Of a stretch of 64,000 bases of DNA, positions 1-13,200 are shown piece by piece (positions within the stretch are counted from its first letter, which is position 1; the number at the start of each line of letters is the position of its first letter). This DNA comes from Metellina segmentata (lineage: Eukaryota; Arthropoda; Arachnida; Araneae; Tetragnathidae), in assembly GCA_947359465.1 (NCBI GenBank), contig OX375872.1, positions 13,345,518 through 13,409,517 on the forward strand, in the 5' to 3' direction. The position numbers were made by a program, and so were the translations under genes. Below the pieces are notes generated by a model. The model saw nothing but the letters and a program-made list of their open reading frames with translations, ran no database searches and was not told the origin of the DNA.

Positions 1-111
1 CATGATCTGAAAAGTTCTCTGTGAAAAACCATCAGGTCCATTGTCTTCATTATCGAAGTCCGAATCCTCATCAGTTTCAACTTCAGCAAGAAGTGTACGT
101 AACCGCTCCAT
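1..111 (-). pseudogene. N-terminus of a piggyBac-like transposase (runs off the left edge)
   Basis: An open frame of 37 codons starts with ATG at 111-109 and continues past position 1. It opens MERLRTLLAEVETDEDSDFD and stays acidic (NEDNGP follows). A short basic/leucine start followed by an Asp/Glu-rich stretch is typical of the poorly structured N-terminal region of piggyBac-like transposases, which excise and insert at TTAA. The catalytic DDD domain would lie to the left of the window, so intactness cannot be judged. A run of T (A on this strand) directly precedes the ATG. Two piggyBac-type MITE families with TTAA ends occur elsewhere in the window, which fits but does not prove the assignment. 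An unrelated acidic host protein remains possible. Confidence 0.45.
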
Positions 112-939
112 TTTTTTTTTTCGTAAGGAGTCGGCATTGTTAGCAACAGGCAAAAATGGGAACGAAAAACAACGAACTGATCGTATCAGTCACGCGATGT
201 AACTGATCTATAGAGCAAATGGAAAGACGCGTGGGGTCATTCAATAACCCCAGTAACTGACCAAACCTGGATTGGGGGACGAAAAATTCCTGAAATACCT
301 ATTAATTATTCACAAAAGGCAGATGAGGGTGACAAACTGAGCTACTGATAAGAAAGGAATAAACACGTAACTCAAACACAAACCTTGTGTGTTTCCTTAT
401 CCATGTTCATTTATTGCAAAAAAACAAACTTTCGATATTAAAATTGGGGCTTAGAGGGCAACTTTTAAGACTACCTGGGTGTCAATTTTCATGGCAACAG
501 ATTGATCCGAAGACAAGAAAGAAATAGCCTATGTTTTCCGCTGTGTTCTAAAGTATAAATGTACAAAAATTTGGTGTGGATTGGTCGAACGGTGTAGATT
601 TGTATAGAGAATATACAATAGACACATATACACAAACATCATTTTTTTATACAGTATATAGAGGAAAACAAACATTTTTGGTGATCAGAAAACGCATTTC
701 GAAAAAATAACAGGTATTGTTTCTTTACCGGATGTAAATTTCGGGTTTGATCCCGAACCTTCACCATTAACCCGTTGTGTGGATCCAGCTTGAGGATGTC
801 AAAGTCTTTTGTTGCCTTTCTCAAAACTCAAATACTTAAGTAAACCGAGGCCTAAATGAAGTGTTCCATAGAAAAATCCAAGGTTGGTTTTAGACTGACT
901 TCGAACCGTAGTTATTCTCGTTTAATCATCTGTCGTGGA
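112..939. other. non-coding stretch, no gene seen
   Basis: I see no splice-bounded coding segment. If the left-edge ORF is piggyBac-like, its 5' non-coding region would lie here, and a weak stem (GGGGT with ACCCC, on the minus strand) is present at about 235-259. A SINE-A fragment lies at 738-800. Confidence 0.5.
738..800 (+). mobile_element. SINE-A fragment
   Basis: This matches the 3' half of SINE-A (gggtttgatcccgaacc, then cccgttgtgt) and then diverges. It is a short, old fragment. Confidence 0.55.
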
Positions 940-1275
940 AAAGAGGCAATTTGTTTCCCTATTTATATTTCATTCCCTTGAAGTTGTAGGGCAGTTTAAT
1001 CTCAACGAGATATATCGTCATTGGCAAAATTGACCATATCTTTATGAACTAGATATATCTTCCAGAGCACTTGGAGAGTTAATAAGTAAGTCGATTTTAA
1101 AGAAACTGTAAAACACATTTAGAAATAATCTTCTCAACGAGATATCTTGTCATTGGCAAAATTGACCATATCTTTATGGACGAAATATATCTTCCAGAGC
1201 ACTTGGAGAGTTAATAAGTAAATCGATTTTAAAGAGGCCTTCAATAGAACTGTAAAATACATTTAGAAATAATGC
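940..1275 (+). repeat. GATATC-palindrome repeat, internally duplicated (~135 bp x2)
   Basis: The block 1001-1133 (caacgagatatatcgtcatt, then a tail ending agaaataat) is repeated at 1134-1275 with few differences. The upstream part at 960-1000 resembles the segments at 3590-3775 and 50530-50790 (the latter inverted), so this is one copy of a dispersed family with a local tandem duplication. Confidence 0.7.
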
Positions 1276-1686
1276 CATGCTGCTAAATTAACCTTAATTG
1301 CCTTGAATCTCTTTTCATTCTATATAATACATTATTTTCTATTATATTCTTTTGTGTATCGAAGAAAAACATTGCTTGGTTTGTTTCTGGCTCCAATTTT
1401 TTTTCTTCCTTTTCCACGCATCAGATCGGGTGCTACGGTTTCCACCTGCTCGTACCTTAACCTCTCGTGAATCTTTAATGCTTTGTTTGTCGCTCCCCGG
1501 TCTTTTTTTCGTTACATGAGGACTAATTACTAGTTCGGGTGCTTAAGGTTTCAACTGCAAGTACTTTCTACTCTCCGCAAATCTCTGAGGATTTGTTTGT
1601 GGCTCCATTATTATTCTTACTACACGATGACTAATAAGATTGGTTTCTACTGTTTCAAATGCACCATCTTTTAATACTTATTTATC

Positions 1687-1835
1687 ACTAGCCACTGCGT
1701 GGCGGCGTTGCCCTTGACAGTTATTTTTGTGGGGTCAGGTGTGATCAGTGCTCACTAACCCCCGGTGATTGCTACGAATTCCCATTTCGTTTGCTACGCC
1801 GTGATGGCTTTATGCTCCAAATTCAATTCTGTCAC
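1687..1835 (-). mobile_element. Helitron-like element, 3'-end fragment
   Basis: On the minus strand the segment ends in the hairpin GCCACGCAGTGGC running into CTAG-T, the form expected of a Helitron 3' terminus (stem-loop, then CTRR). The internal sequence matches the copies at 5847-6872 and 23436-23940. It interrupts the ~105-bp satellite. Confidence 0.5.
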
Positions 1836-2231
1836 CACTCGATTTCATCCGGTATAGCACCAACATTAACAACATAAGATTTGGCTTGTCGCTCTACGGT
1901 CAGGTTTTGCTGCACAGGGCTAATTAGATATGATACTACAGTTTCAAATGCACCAGATTTTAGTTCTTATTGATGTTTATAATTTGGCTTGTCCCTCTAC
2001 GGTCACTTTTTGCTACACGGGGTTAACTGGATATGGTGCTACAGTTTCAAATGAACCAGCTTTAATTCGCATTTGTCTTTAATATTTGGCCTGTTGCTCA
2101 ACAGTCAGATATTCCTGCACGCGGCTATTTAGGGTTCTGCAGATTCAGATGTACCAAATTTTAATTATTTATCTTTAAGATTTGGCTAGTCACTCTACTG
2201 TCAGATTTTCCAACATGGGGCTAATTAGTTA

Positions 2232-2330
2232 GGCAGTTGAATTAACGGCACACTGGAGCAACACAATATGCAATGGGCGATACTACGGGACCAAACACGC
2301 AGGGAAGGATATGATGACACCACGGAATCG
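2232..2330 (-). mobile_element. SINE-A fragment
   Basis: Minus-orientation 3' part of SINE-A (gaattaacggcacactggag, then gcaacacaatatg). It is followed at 2341-2402 by the extended tail seen next to the copy at 8066-8286. Confidence 0.65.
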
Positions 2331-2340
2331 AGCAGCGCAA

Positions 2341-2645
2341 TTTTTTCCTTTGTACCTCTTCGGGCGAGAACTATTTAAATAAAATCACCTAAGGAGAGGG
2401 TAGGTATGTTAATTAACGTCGTTCTAGAATAACGCAACGGATCTATTGACGATGGTACGGGATCAAACTCGAGGGGAAAGATCCCAGGACAACACCACGT
2501 AGTTTTAAACCACGGTCAGATTACGAGGACCACACCTGAGTTGACACACCACTTTCCAAACTTTCATACCACGCCAACGTGAGGACATTTGAGGCCACGA
2601 CAGATTTCAAGTGTACCAGACCCCACGAACACGGCGGTTTTCAAT
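2341..2645 (-). mobile_element. SINE-A copy with extended 3' tail
   Basis: Positions 2402-2645 are SINE-A in minus orientation (ttaattaacgtcgttctaga through the part with gccaacgtgaggacatttga). Positions 2341-2402 match, inverted, the first half of the 123-bp monomer amplified at 8287-9024. That indicates this ~60 bp belongs to the SINE tail and is not unique to the 8.3-kb locus. Confidence 0.75.
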
Positions 2646-3110
2646 ATTTCAAGTTTGGAACTTGCAACCCTCCGGTGGCTAATCTCTTCTGTGGCTACTG
2701 TGGCTCACTAATTTGCCGTATGATAGGGGGCTATGGTTTCAAATGCACGTGCTTTTAACCTTTCGTAAATTTAAGGTTTTGCTCGTCGTTCTACAGTCAG
2801 TTTTCGTTGCCAGATGGCTAATTAGATTAGGCTTTAAGGTTTCAAATGTACGTGCTTTCAACCTTTCCTGAATTTAAGGTTTTGCTTGTCCTTCTAATGT
2901 CAGTTTTTATTGCCAGAAGGCTAATTAGATCTTGCTCTATAGTTTCAAATGCTCGTGCTTTAAACCCCTCTTGAATCTCTAAAGTCTGACTTCCGCTGCA
3001 CTGTCATTTTAGTTACACAAAGGTTAATCAGTAGATATGTTGCTACGGTTTCAAATGCACATGCTATTAATCTTATGAATATCTCAAGTTTAGTTTTCCC
3101 ATTTACTTAC

Positions 3111-3900
3111 ATATTTTTTTACTTTAAGGATACGAGCTAGTTGAAAAAATGGATACCAGAATGCACTTGATTACTTATATCACCCCTTCTATAGGTTCCA
3201 GTTCATAGTTTCTATTTGTTGAGTACCTATTAATAGTTACCTGTCAGAATAGTCGTGGTCACAATGCGCCTGACATTGACATCTACTCCAGCTTAACTCT
3301 GACGGTCATGCATTGAATGTTCAACCATGTAACTTGCAGTTTTCCTGTCCACTATGGGGTAGTTAGACTCAAACATAAACCACCAGGAGTGTTAAGTAAA
3401 ATAATATATTTTGATCTCATTAATACTATGATTTTGTACTTTATATCTTTTAATTTATTTTTATTTTATTAAATTTTCTTACATTTTAATTCAAAAATGA
3501 GAATTAGGATGCTACTTGTGTTTGTTTTCAAAACTCTTTCTATATTTCAGAATTTTAACCCTTCCGTTGGTTTATCTTCACGTCAAAAACTGTCCTGAGT
3601 GCCTCTGATGCAAAAAACCTGTTCCAAACTGTCACCAGTTTTGGGCTTATGTCTTATTTTCCTATTTTTATTTTCAATACCCTTTTAGAATAAGGCAGTT
3701 TTGTTTCGAAGAGGTATCTTGTCATTTGCTTAACTGACCAGTTGCTGATGAGAGAGACACCTTGTTAGCAGAAATGTCTACTTTTTCCATACTGAGTGGG
3801 ATGAATGTCAATACTTTCAATTATTTTCATTTTTTAATTCCTAAATTACGCTGAATAACAAACACTTTCGAGTAGACATACGTACGCTCTAGTAATCAAC
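3111..3900. other. non-coding, downstream of the secreted-protein gene
   Basis: No gene seen. Positions 3590-3775 carry a copy of the dispersed GATATC-palindrome repeat (segment ctctgatgcaaaaaacctgt, ending near gaggtatcttgtcatttgc). Confidence 0.5.
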
Positions 3901-3920
3901 ACACAAATGTCTAATGATAC

Positions 3921-3926
3921 TTTATT
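3921..3926 (-). terminator. poly(A) signal AATAAA of the secreted-protein gene
   Basis: On the minus strand a perfect AATAAA hexamer lies 86 nt after the TAA stop (4014-4012), a normal distance for a short animal 3' UTR. Cleavage would be expected about 10-30 nt further, near 3895-3910. Confidence 0.6.
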
Positions 3927-4011
3927 ACCATTCGATGTTAATACAATGAGCTATTCTACTAATTCTAACACAGTGACTAAACTACACGACTCCGACTCCA
4001 CCGAATTGTCC

Positions 4012-4232
4012 TTACTGCATAAGTTTGTCAGCAGCATGAGAAAAGAAATCTTGAGCGTGGTCTGCTACTTTCTTGACGCTGTGTTGAAGGACGGTTTCGG
4101 CTTTGGGTCCGAAGTTCTTTACGTCTTGGACGACGGTGTTGAACTTGTCGAGGAGGCTCATGACCTTGAAAACTGTGCTCATTTGAGTTCCACCGCTCAC
4201 GTTGCCAGCGAGGTCGAGCAGACTGAAACTCC
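4012..4232 (-). CDS. exon 8 (terminal): module 2, SGGT and HAQDF motifs, stop
   Basis: The acceptor TGATTTCAG starts the exon at 4232 in phase 1, and TAA lies at 4014-4012. It includes FSLLDLAGNVSGGTQ, DKFNTVVQDVKNFGP and VADHAQDFFSHAADKLMQ. It covers in one exon what module 1 spreads over exon 5 and the first half of exon 6, so one intron has been lost here or gained there. Confidence 0.85.
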
Positions 4233-7200
4233 CTGAAATCAAAATGAGTTTTGAGTTCTGAGGACAAGTCATAGGGAGAAAAGAACGAAGTCAAGCAGAC
4301 TGAATGTCCCCGATATCAAAATGGATTTTTAGTACTGAGGGCAAATATATTTACAAGAAGATAATTACGGGAGGATTGTCACAACAGAAAATTTAGGATA
4401 TCATTTCAGATATGTCTCCTATGGGCTTGAGTATGGGTTGTTGATTTTACATCGCATTGGAGCAACACAGGGGACTATTGATGACGCTATGGGATCAATT
4501 CTATAGCGAAAGATCCTAAGTCAACATCTAGAAATTTTGCACAACGGTCAGATGTAGCTTAACTTCTAGGCACATGAAGTAGCAAAACTAAAGATTAATG
4601 CGTTTATTAATTTATAAATTTAGGATATCGTTGCAGATATGCCTTCTGTAGGCTTAATTCTTAGGAAAGTGATATGTATATATATAGAAAAAAATGTATG
4701 AAAGAAGGAACAACTAAGTATTAAGTGTGTTTATTAATTTGTAGACTTAGGATAACGTTTCAGACATGCCTATGTAAAATTAAATTCTAAGAGGGCGATG
4801 CATACAAACAGCAAAAAATGTTTGAAAGGAAGAACCAATGATTAAACGCGTTCATCAATTTGAAAACTTACTCATGACGAGTTCCTTTTCGATTTGAACA
4901 ACAAGAAGGTGAAGTTGGGATCGTACTTCAAGCACTCGCTCTTTCACTCTTTCGTACTCTGCAGGCAGCTTCTCCTTCAACAAGTCGAAAGTTTTTTCCA
5001 TTTGGTACAAAAGATTAAGGATCTGCAAAAATGCAATTTGAAGCCTTAGTAAAAAATAATAGATTACGCTAAAATTTTCTTAAATCTCTTTATTTCGATA
5101 AAACAAGCTGCTACATAATTTCTGAAAATACATAATGCACTAACACGCGATAGGTCCTCAACTTTCTAAAGAACATGTTTTACAGACCGAAATCCCGAGC
5201 ATTCTTACCTTCCAATTATTTTGGAGTTAAATGTTTGTCAAATATTTTTTCACATAGTTAACTAGCATTAAATCAGTCCGTGGTAGCCCACTAGGAAGAG
5301 AAGCAGATTAGCAACCGGAGGGTTCTGTCTAGCCAGACTCTTTACTGTACAAGAATATTCTCCTATCAGCAGTGGGTATTGAAATAAAAAATTATTAAAT
5401 TACAAAGTACTTCTGCACAATTCGAATAACATAATATTTATAACCTAACCGAGTTCTAAGGTGTATTGTGGATCAATTCCTATTTCAACCGATGTGAGTT
5501 TAAATGAAAAATGAGTAACTAAGCGAGTGTGTCCCTTATAATTATAATATAATAATTACAACCTATATAAACGATAATCTAGATTTTTACTGTTTATGTG
5601 TGTGAATTCCGCTGTCAACCACTATGAGTTTATTTAAATTAAAAGATAAATAATTTTAAAAACTACGCTACTGTCAGCATGATTGAAGTTCCGAATCTCA
5701 TTCAATTTAACTCTGGATGAATTCCTCCATCAAGCGAAGTGAGTTAGAATTAAAAAATACGTGCACTATAAAAATCAAGCGAGTGTCAGGATAATTATAA
5801 TAAAATAAATAATTATAGCCGACATAAGTGCGTGTGTCCAAAGTTTTAGCGAGCCACTGCGTGGCCAGCACGGCGTTGTCCGTGACAGTTCTTTCCGTGG
5901 AGTCAGGTGTGACCACTGCTCGCTAACCCCCGGTGATTGATACGAATTTTTAGTTTGCTTCGCAAACCAAATGATAATTCATAGCCTATTGGATAACAGC
6001 CATAACGGCGCTGCCAGTGGTGTTGGTTTGCTTCTCAAACCAAATGGGAATACGTAGCCTATTAGATAACAGCCACCACGGGCAACGCTCATTGTCAAAT
6101 GCGGCCAAATTCGAATTGCGAAGAGATCCAATCGGCTTGACGTCACAATCTCTTGAGAAAATATAAATATCAAATCTGTGTACAATTTTCCGCAGATTTG
6201 AAATGCGTTGAAATTTTTAATCTATCTTTAATAATCCCGATTTTACAAAAAAGAACTAAACAATGCAAGTCAAAATGTTTTTATTTATGTATTTTGCTTT
6301 CATTCACAATGGAATCGTTTGAGCGCAGGAAATGAAACTGTGATTTCTCTAATCTCGAATCAAACGGTCATTCTTCGCAGCGGCGTTCGTATTGCAAAAA
6401 ATATAAAAGTTACAATTTAAAAATTATTTATTTAAAGAAAATCATATTTTTAGGTATCGAACTAATGTGAAATTTTCCGCAGGTTTTAGATCCTTTGAAA
6501 TTTTTACTCTATCTTTAACGATCTAGGAGATTGAAAAAAGAACTACAAAATTACAGTTAAAACTTTTTATTTGTTTTGTTCTTCGTCTGAAAACGTTCAA
6601 ATGAAACACCGAAAAAATAAATTTAGAATCTGTGATCTTTTTTATGATGTTACCATTCTAAGGAAAACAATAATATTTAAATATGTCATTAAGTTAATTT
6701 TAAAATGTTCTAGATTGATTTTTAAAATTCGGGTTTAATACAAAAATTGCAAAAAAAAAACCGGATTACCAGTCTGCCGAATCCCATTACTGTAAGTGCT
6801 ATAGATTCGCCAGGAACACACATAACAAACAAACAAACCGACAGACAAACACTTCCTTTTATAATAGTAGAGATGAATTCCTCAATCAACAATGTGAGTT
6901 TATTAGATAAAAATAAAGATCCTGCAAAACTTTCACGAGTGCAGAATTGTTGAAGATCCATATTGCTGAAGTTTAACTCTGAATAAATTCCTCAATCAAC
7001 CGATGTGACTATAAATTTTAAAAAATGTGTCATTTACAAAACTTTAGCGAGTGTCAGTAATTATAATACAATATTTATAGCATATATGTATAAGCGAGCT
7101 CAAAGTTTTACTGTCAAATGGATTCATCAATCAACCCAATATGAGTTTATTTAACCAACCTCCAAGTGCTTTTTACGAGATGAACTTAGGCTAGATCTGA

Positions 7201-10200
7201 CCAATTTTACTTGAGACAAGATATCTCGTCACCAAAATATTGCAAATTTTTTTAGAATGAAAAGGACAAGATCTGGTCAGTTTTTTCTTCTAACGACAAT
7301 ATATCTCGTCCATCAAGATTTGGTAAGGTTCTCTAACGAGTACTGTTGTTGTTGTTTCTTATGCCTACACTGTTCTGATTAAACTTGATATACAACAAAA
7401 GACTGTCGCAAAACGGATATTATTTGATGGGTGAATGCCATTCAGACCGGAGGAGTGCCAAGCCCGTCGAAGACGGCAAGAGGAGAGGGGTGTGCGCCTT
7501 CCATGTTCATTCATTCACACATATCGTAATTTAGATCCCAATCAGAGGCCGATAACTCCCTGATCATTTGGTATTTGGTATTGATTTGGTATGAGAACAT
7601 GGGGGACTTTGTGACCACGACCTATTTAACGTGCCCCAGTCACCATTAGTGAACACAACGGTCTTTAGATAGGTCGAAGCGCCGATCTCGCAATCATCAG
7701 AATTAGAATTGCAGGCTCCACCGAGGACAAAACCCACAACCCTTCTGATGCGAGCCCGACGCTCTACTGACTGAGGTACCGCGGCTCTCTAACGACTTCT
7801 AGAAGGGTTAAGTAAAAATAAGTAAAATGCAAAACACTACGCGAATGCGGATAATTGAAGTTCCGTATCACTTAGGGGTTGCGAGTTCCAATTCCATCCA
7901 AAGACCGCTGTGTACAAAGTCGATAGGTATTCATTTTAATTAACGTCGTACTATAGCAACACAAAGGGCTATTGACGACAGTCCGGGATCAATCAAAACG
8001 GGAAAGATCCAGGACAACACCATGTCATTTTGAACCACGGTCAGATGACGAGGCAACACATGTGTACAAAGGAGGCTGATGCACGTTAAAGCTGTCGGAG
8101 CCTCAAAAGTCTTCACGTTGGCGTGGTATGGAAGTTTGGAGAGTGAGGTGCCAGCTCAGGTGTGACCTCGTTATCTGACCGTGGTTCAAAACTACGTGGT
8201 GTTGTCCCGGGATCTATCCCTTCATCCCGTACCATCGCCAATAGCCCGTTGTGTTGCTCTAGTGTGACGTTAACTAGCATACCTACCCTCTCCTTATGCT
8301 ATTTTATTTATATAGGTCTCGCCCGAAGAGGTAGAAAGGAAAAACCGCGCTGGTCTGATTAAACTTGATAAACAACAAAATATATTATTTGATGGTGGAA
8401 CATACCTATCCTCTTCTTATGTGATTTAATTTATATAGGTCTCGCCCGAAGAGGTAAAAAGGAAAAACCGTGCTGGTCTGATTAAACTTGATATACAACA
8501 AAATATATTATTTGATGGTGGAACATACCTATCCTCTCCTTATGCTATTTTATTTATATAGGTCTCGCCCGAAGAGGTAGAAAGGAAAAACCGCGATGGT
8601 CTGATTAAACTTGATAAACAACAAAATATATTATTTGATGGTGGAACATACCTATCCTCTTCTTATGTGATTTAATTTATATAGGTCTCGCCCGAAGAGG
8701 TAAAAAGGAAAAACCGTGCTGGTCTGATTAAACTTGATATACAACAAAATATATTATTTGATGGTGGAACATACCTATCCTGTCCTTATGCTATTTTATT
8801 TATATAGGTCTCGCCCGAAGAGGTAGAAAGGAAAAACCGCGATGGTTTGATTGAACTTGATAAACAACAAAATATATTATTTGATGGTGGAACATACCTA
8901 TCCTCTTCTTATGTGATTTAATTTATATAGGTCTCGCCCGAAGAAATCGAAAGGAAAAAATCGCGCTGGTCTGATTAAACTTGATATACAACAAAAGACT
9001 GTCGCAAAACGGATATTATTTGATGGGTGAATGCCATTGGGACCCAACTATCCCACCGGTAATGGCCCATGTAAAAGCAAGCAATGATTTAACGAGCACC
9101 GAGGATATCAGATGGTCATTACTCACATAAACATGAGTCTCTTCCTGGACTTTGCCGAACAGGTCTTCGATTATCGACACCGCACTTCTGGAGACGTCTT
9201 GCAGTCCCAGCTCCTTCACGACGTGGGTGGCGAAGTCTTGCGCGTGGGACTCGACGCGGGATTGCATTTTGTTGAGAGTGTCTTCAAGGTGAGGGACAAA
9301 CTGAAAAAGGAAACAATGAGATGCAATTTCTTGGGAGCGCGGGATTTTTAGTCACGCTAAAAAATGTTCCGCGTCTTGCCTTTGATGTGCTTTTTTTCTA
9401 AATTGTGTTTTGACTTCATTTCTTGCTGCATTGTTTTTTTTACAGTCTGGGAAGAGCGTTTGTCGGAAGAGAAGTCTATAATTTCATGAAATTAGACTGG
9501 AAATTGAAAGGTAATCTTATGTATGCGCAGTGTATATCATTATTTTGGTCCCAACAAAAAAAGCAAAGGATGATACGTGTATTTATATGACAAAGGTGTG
9601 TGGGTTTATCGTTGAACCACGGGTCTAATAAATACGGGAATGGTGTGATTTTGAGTCAGCAGGGTCCATCTGCGAAATGATTGGTAGTGTTGGGACTTCT
9701 ACTATTGGTAGATACCATCGTAATGAACCGATTTGCATATAAATATGGTATATGTTTTGTACATATCTTAAATTAATTGTATCAGTAGTATTTTCTGGCA
9801 ACTGTTAAATTTATTACTCCTGTCTGTTACCGACTCCTTTTATTTGGGAATATATCAGTTTCGTAATGTTTTTTTAGATCACTCTGCATATTTTAATAAG
9901 CAAGGTTTCCCAGTATTTTGAAGACAATGCATTTGTATTTGCGTCAGTTTCCTATGGTTTTTTTAAAATTCATCTTCAAATTTTAATACCCACAATTTAA
10001 CCCACTTTTGTCTGTTGCATACTCAATTTGTTTAAAATTGCGTCATTTTTGTGCTGTTTACATAGTCATCCTGATATTTTAGAAAACAAGATTTACCGGA
10101 CCTGTCTGTTGCTGACTCAATTTAATTGGTACGGCAAAGACTTTCATACCGGATTTCCATATTCATCTTCATATACTTTAATAAACAATATTTTAAGTTC

Positions 10201-13200
10201 GGTTTTAAGGAGTCATGCTATTTGGCGTTCAAGAATTGGTTGGTATGAGTCTTATCGCGTAAGTTCAACAGTGGACGAGCTGAAACAATCAAAATATTAT
10301 AATAGATTAAAAAGTTCATACTAGCATTAAAAACTAAATTAAAACATATACGTAAACACACAACTTAAGAAAAGAAAATTCAAGTGCATATAATCATTGC
10401 ATTCTCACCCCCCCCCCCACCCCAATCAGTGCATTCAATCCATAGATAAAAACAATAAATGCAGTGTTTCGAAAATATGTGGTCAAATTGTAAAGAGTGG
10501 TAGCAAGACTTCAATTAAACATTTTTGCCAAAGAATGTTTGATTGTAAATGTCGCGTTTAGGAGGTAAAGGACGCTGTTTAGCTTCAGTTGCTAACATAG
10601 TTCTTGTTGTGGCATGCATCGCTACACGAATTCGGAGCTTAAAGTTGAAAACCCGAAAGGGGAATGATGTATTTCGCCACATGAACGATGTTATCGATTA
10701 ACCCCAAACAGTACCTTATATACCTACATCCCTTAATTCCTACTTATGGGATTTCCGGACACACATTCTTTGACACACAAAAATTATTTATTTGGAGTCA
10801 TTCTACCACCCATAACAATTTGACCAGATATTTTCGAAACACACTGTATAAGATTAAAATATATCACCTTATCATAACATCGTAAACACTATAGCAAAAA
10901 GAAGGAGTTGGGAGAGAGATCCTAGCTGACCAAGAAAGTGTTGGGGAAGCTTGAAGACAATTCATAGCAACGCGTGCCGTGTGCGGCCGGACATTATATT
11001 GTTGAAAAATAAGTCTGGGGTTTCGCAAAAGGAACAGTAACACCACCGGTTGTAGAATGTCGTCTACGTACTGCTGTGCTCTTAGTATGCCAGAAATGAC
11101 TACCAAAGGGGTCTGGCTATCGTGGAGATAGCACCCCAAACCATAACGCACTGTTGTGTGCGTGCAATAGTAATGGCAGGATCCCCACGCTTCCCTGGAC
11201 GTCTCCAGAAACGTCTGTGGTTGTCGTCAGGACATAGTTGGAAACGGTGCTTGCCACTAAACACTATACGTACCCAGTCAGCGCCGTTCCAAGTTGATCG
11301 AGCCGGCGCAACTCCTGGGCAGCTCCTTCATGGTGCGTCGATATTTTTTGTTTGAGTGTAAATAGTAAATGGAAAAAGTTAAATTGATTGATGTAAGCAT
11401 TAACTTAAAATGCATAACAGACATAATTGTATTTTGTTATCTATTTAGAGGTGATGAGAGAATAATACATACTCCATAGAATAATACAGTATTAGATCCT
11501 AATCAATAAATTTAAAAGCAACACTTAAAAATAACAATTTCCGAGTATTCGTAGGTGGAAAATCAATACTCAGAATGATTTCTGAGGTAAACTAAATTCA
11601 AATTCATTTCCTCGAGATAAACAGTATCTACTTTTACCTCCAGCCTTGGAAAGCGGTATCGGCTATGTACTGTTTTTCAGATTCATCTCAATATTTTAAA
11701 AACAAAGATTTATTATTTTTGTTTTTGACAGCTAGATTTATTTGAAGAGGTGTGCCAGTTTCGTATTGGTTTCTCATATTCATATTTTAATGAGCAGGTT
11801 TTACAATTTCTCTTAGTTTGCAACTTAATTTATTTGGAGCTGTGTTAGTTTTGTACTGGCTTTCCAGATTCATCTTTATATTTTAATAAGCAATGTTTAC
11901 CATTTTGTTTTTTGACGACTGACTTAAGTTATATGAAGCTGTGTCGCTTTGTTAATGGTTTTTCATATTCATATTCATATTTTGAAAAGGAAGATTTACC
12001 ATTTTTGTTTTTTGCCTGATCAATGAGTCTAAAATTACATTTTAAAATAACATTTCCGAGTCTTCTAGGTGGGAAATCATTACGCAGAATGATTCCAAAG
12101 CGAAACTAAATTTAAAAGCAATCCTCCAAATAAACAACATCTATTTTTACATGCAACTAGGGAAAGGCCATCATATAAGCCCACCCCAACGACCTCTTCA
12201 AGTTTCTCATCTAAGCCATTCATTTAAAAAGTAATTCTTAATTCACTGCGCAATATTAGTTCTTTTTCCGTCACTAAGCTTTCAGGATTACACGGCGTTT
12301 AATATAACAGTTTAAGTTCTGATTTAAGATCATTATTTTAACGAGCAAATGGCCATATTAAAGTTTCGGTTGCTAAGTTTCAGAGCGACGTATTTCCTGA
12401 AAGCGAGACAGCAGCATTTACGATTAGAGCAACGGAATTTCCGATTTTTGAGGCAAATTGGTTATTACGTGAAGCTAAGCAAAGCACATTACTGTAAAAG
12501 TTTTTCACCTATCTTAAACTTTTGATACGGAAAATGTTTTTCAATAAATAAGTGACGGATCTTATTTCTTTTTTGATTACAACTATTTCTTGTATATTGC
12601 AAGTCGAAACTTTTTGGGTTCTTTTTCGATTTTTACTTGTATGCATTTCTTTAGATCTTTTTGTAATGTTCAATCCAAACAAACCAGACGGTAGGTAGTT
12701 GAATTGCACTGAAGCAACACACGGGCTATTGTCAACGGTCAAGGAACCATCCCGAAGACAAATCAGGCGGGAAAATGAGACTTTACGTCCGTTAACCGAA
12801 GGAGGCCGTGGTAGCCCAGTTGGCAGAGTCGAGTATTAGCAATCGGATAGTTACCAATCCAAAACCGTCTTGTACGGTGGTGCACCTTAACTCTGCGGTG
12901 GCCTTAAATGTCCTCACGTAGGCGTCAATTGGATCTCGCCATCTGGCCATGGTTCAAAGTTACCAGGAATTGTTCTTTCCCTTCCAGCATGGACCGTCAC
13001 TAATGGCCCGTTGAGTTGCTCCCTTGCGACGTATATTCAACATCCATCCTCAACCCAAATGTTGTCTCGTTTAAAATCTGGGTTCCCTTAAAATGCAGTT
13101 AAATGCCGTTTTGGCACTGTTTGGTGTGTTTAATCCAGATACAGATGGCTAATCACTTAGCATACATCAATTCCGTAATCATTCTTAGGATGATTCTTAC

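Larger units (their letters stand above)
1425..3110 (+). repeat. degenerate tandem satellite, ~105-bp unit, about 12 copies
   Basis: Units share the core gctacggtttcaaatgcacc, then a segment like tttggcttgtcgctctacgg, and end in ggctaattagat. Clear unit starts lie near 1425, 1533, 1637, 1930, 2033, 2134, 2720, 2830, 2933 and 3040. The array is interrupted by a Helitron-like fragment (1687-1835) and by SINE-A material (2232-2645). No unit has a conserved reading frame. It lies beyond the 3' end of the minus-strand gene. Confidence 0.8.

Noticed and set aside
3907..4236. 109-codon plus-strand ORF
   Set aside because: It is the antisense shadow of terminal exon 8, which has a matching acceptor, frame, stop and poly(A) signal on the minus strand.
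7721..7797. tRNA gene on the minus strand
   Set aside because: tRNA-like boxes are present, but the B box is mutated and a SINE-like body follows, so it is called SINE-C.
8287..9024. CRISPR-like array
   Set aside because: The repeats are head-to-tail 123-bp monomers without unique spacers, in a eukaryotic intron.
9112..9351. 79-codon plus-strand ORF
   Set aside because: Antisense shadow of exon 6 (9127-9300).
10028..10324. 98-codon plus-strand ORF
   Set aside because: It lies in a ~100-bp tandem repeat. The frame is not kept in the sister array at 11660-12030 and no motif is present.
12806..12870. tRNA gene
   Set aside because: The A- and B-box-like boxes belong to SINE-A heads. No intact acceptor stem or full cloverleaf can be drawn, and many diverged copies exist.
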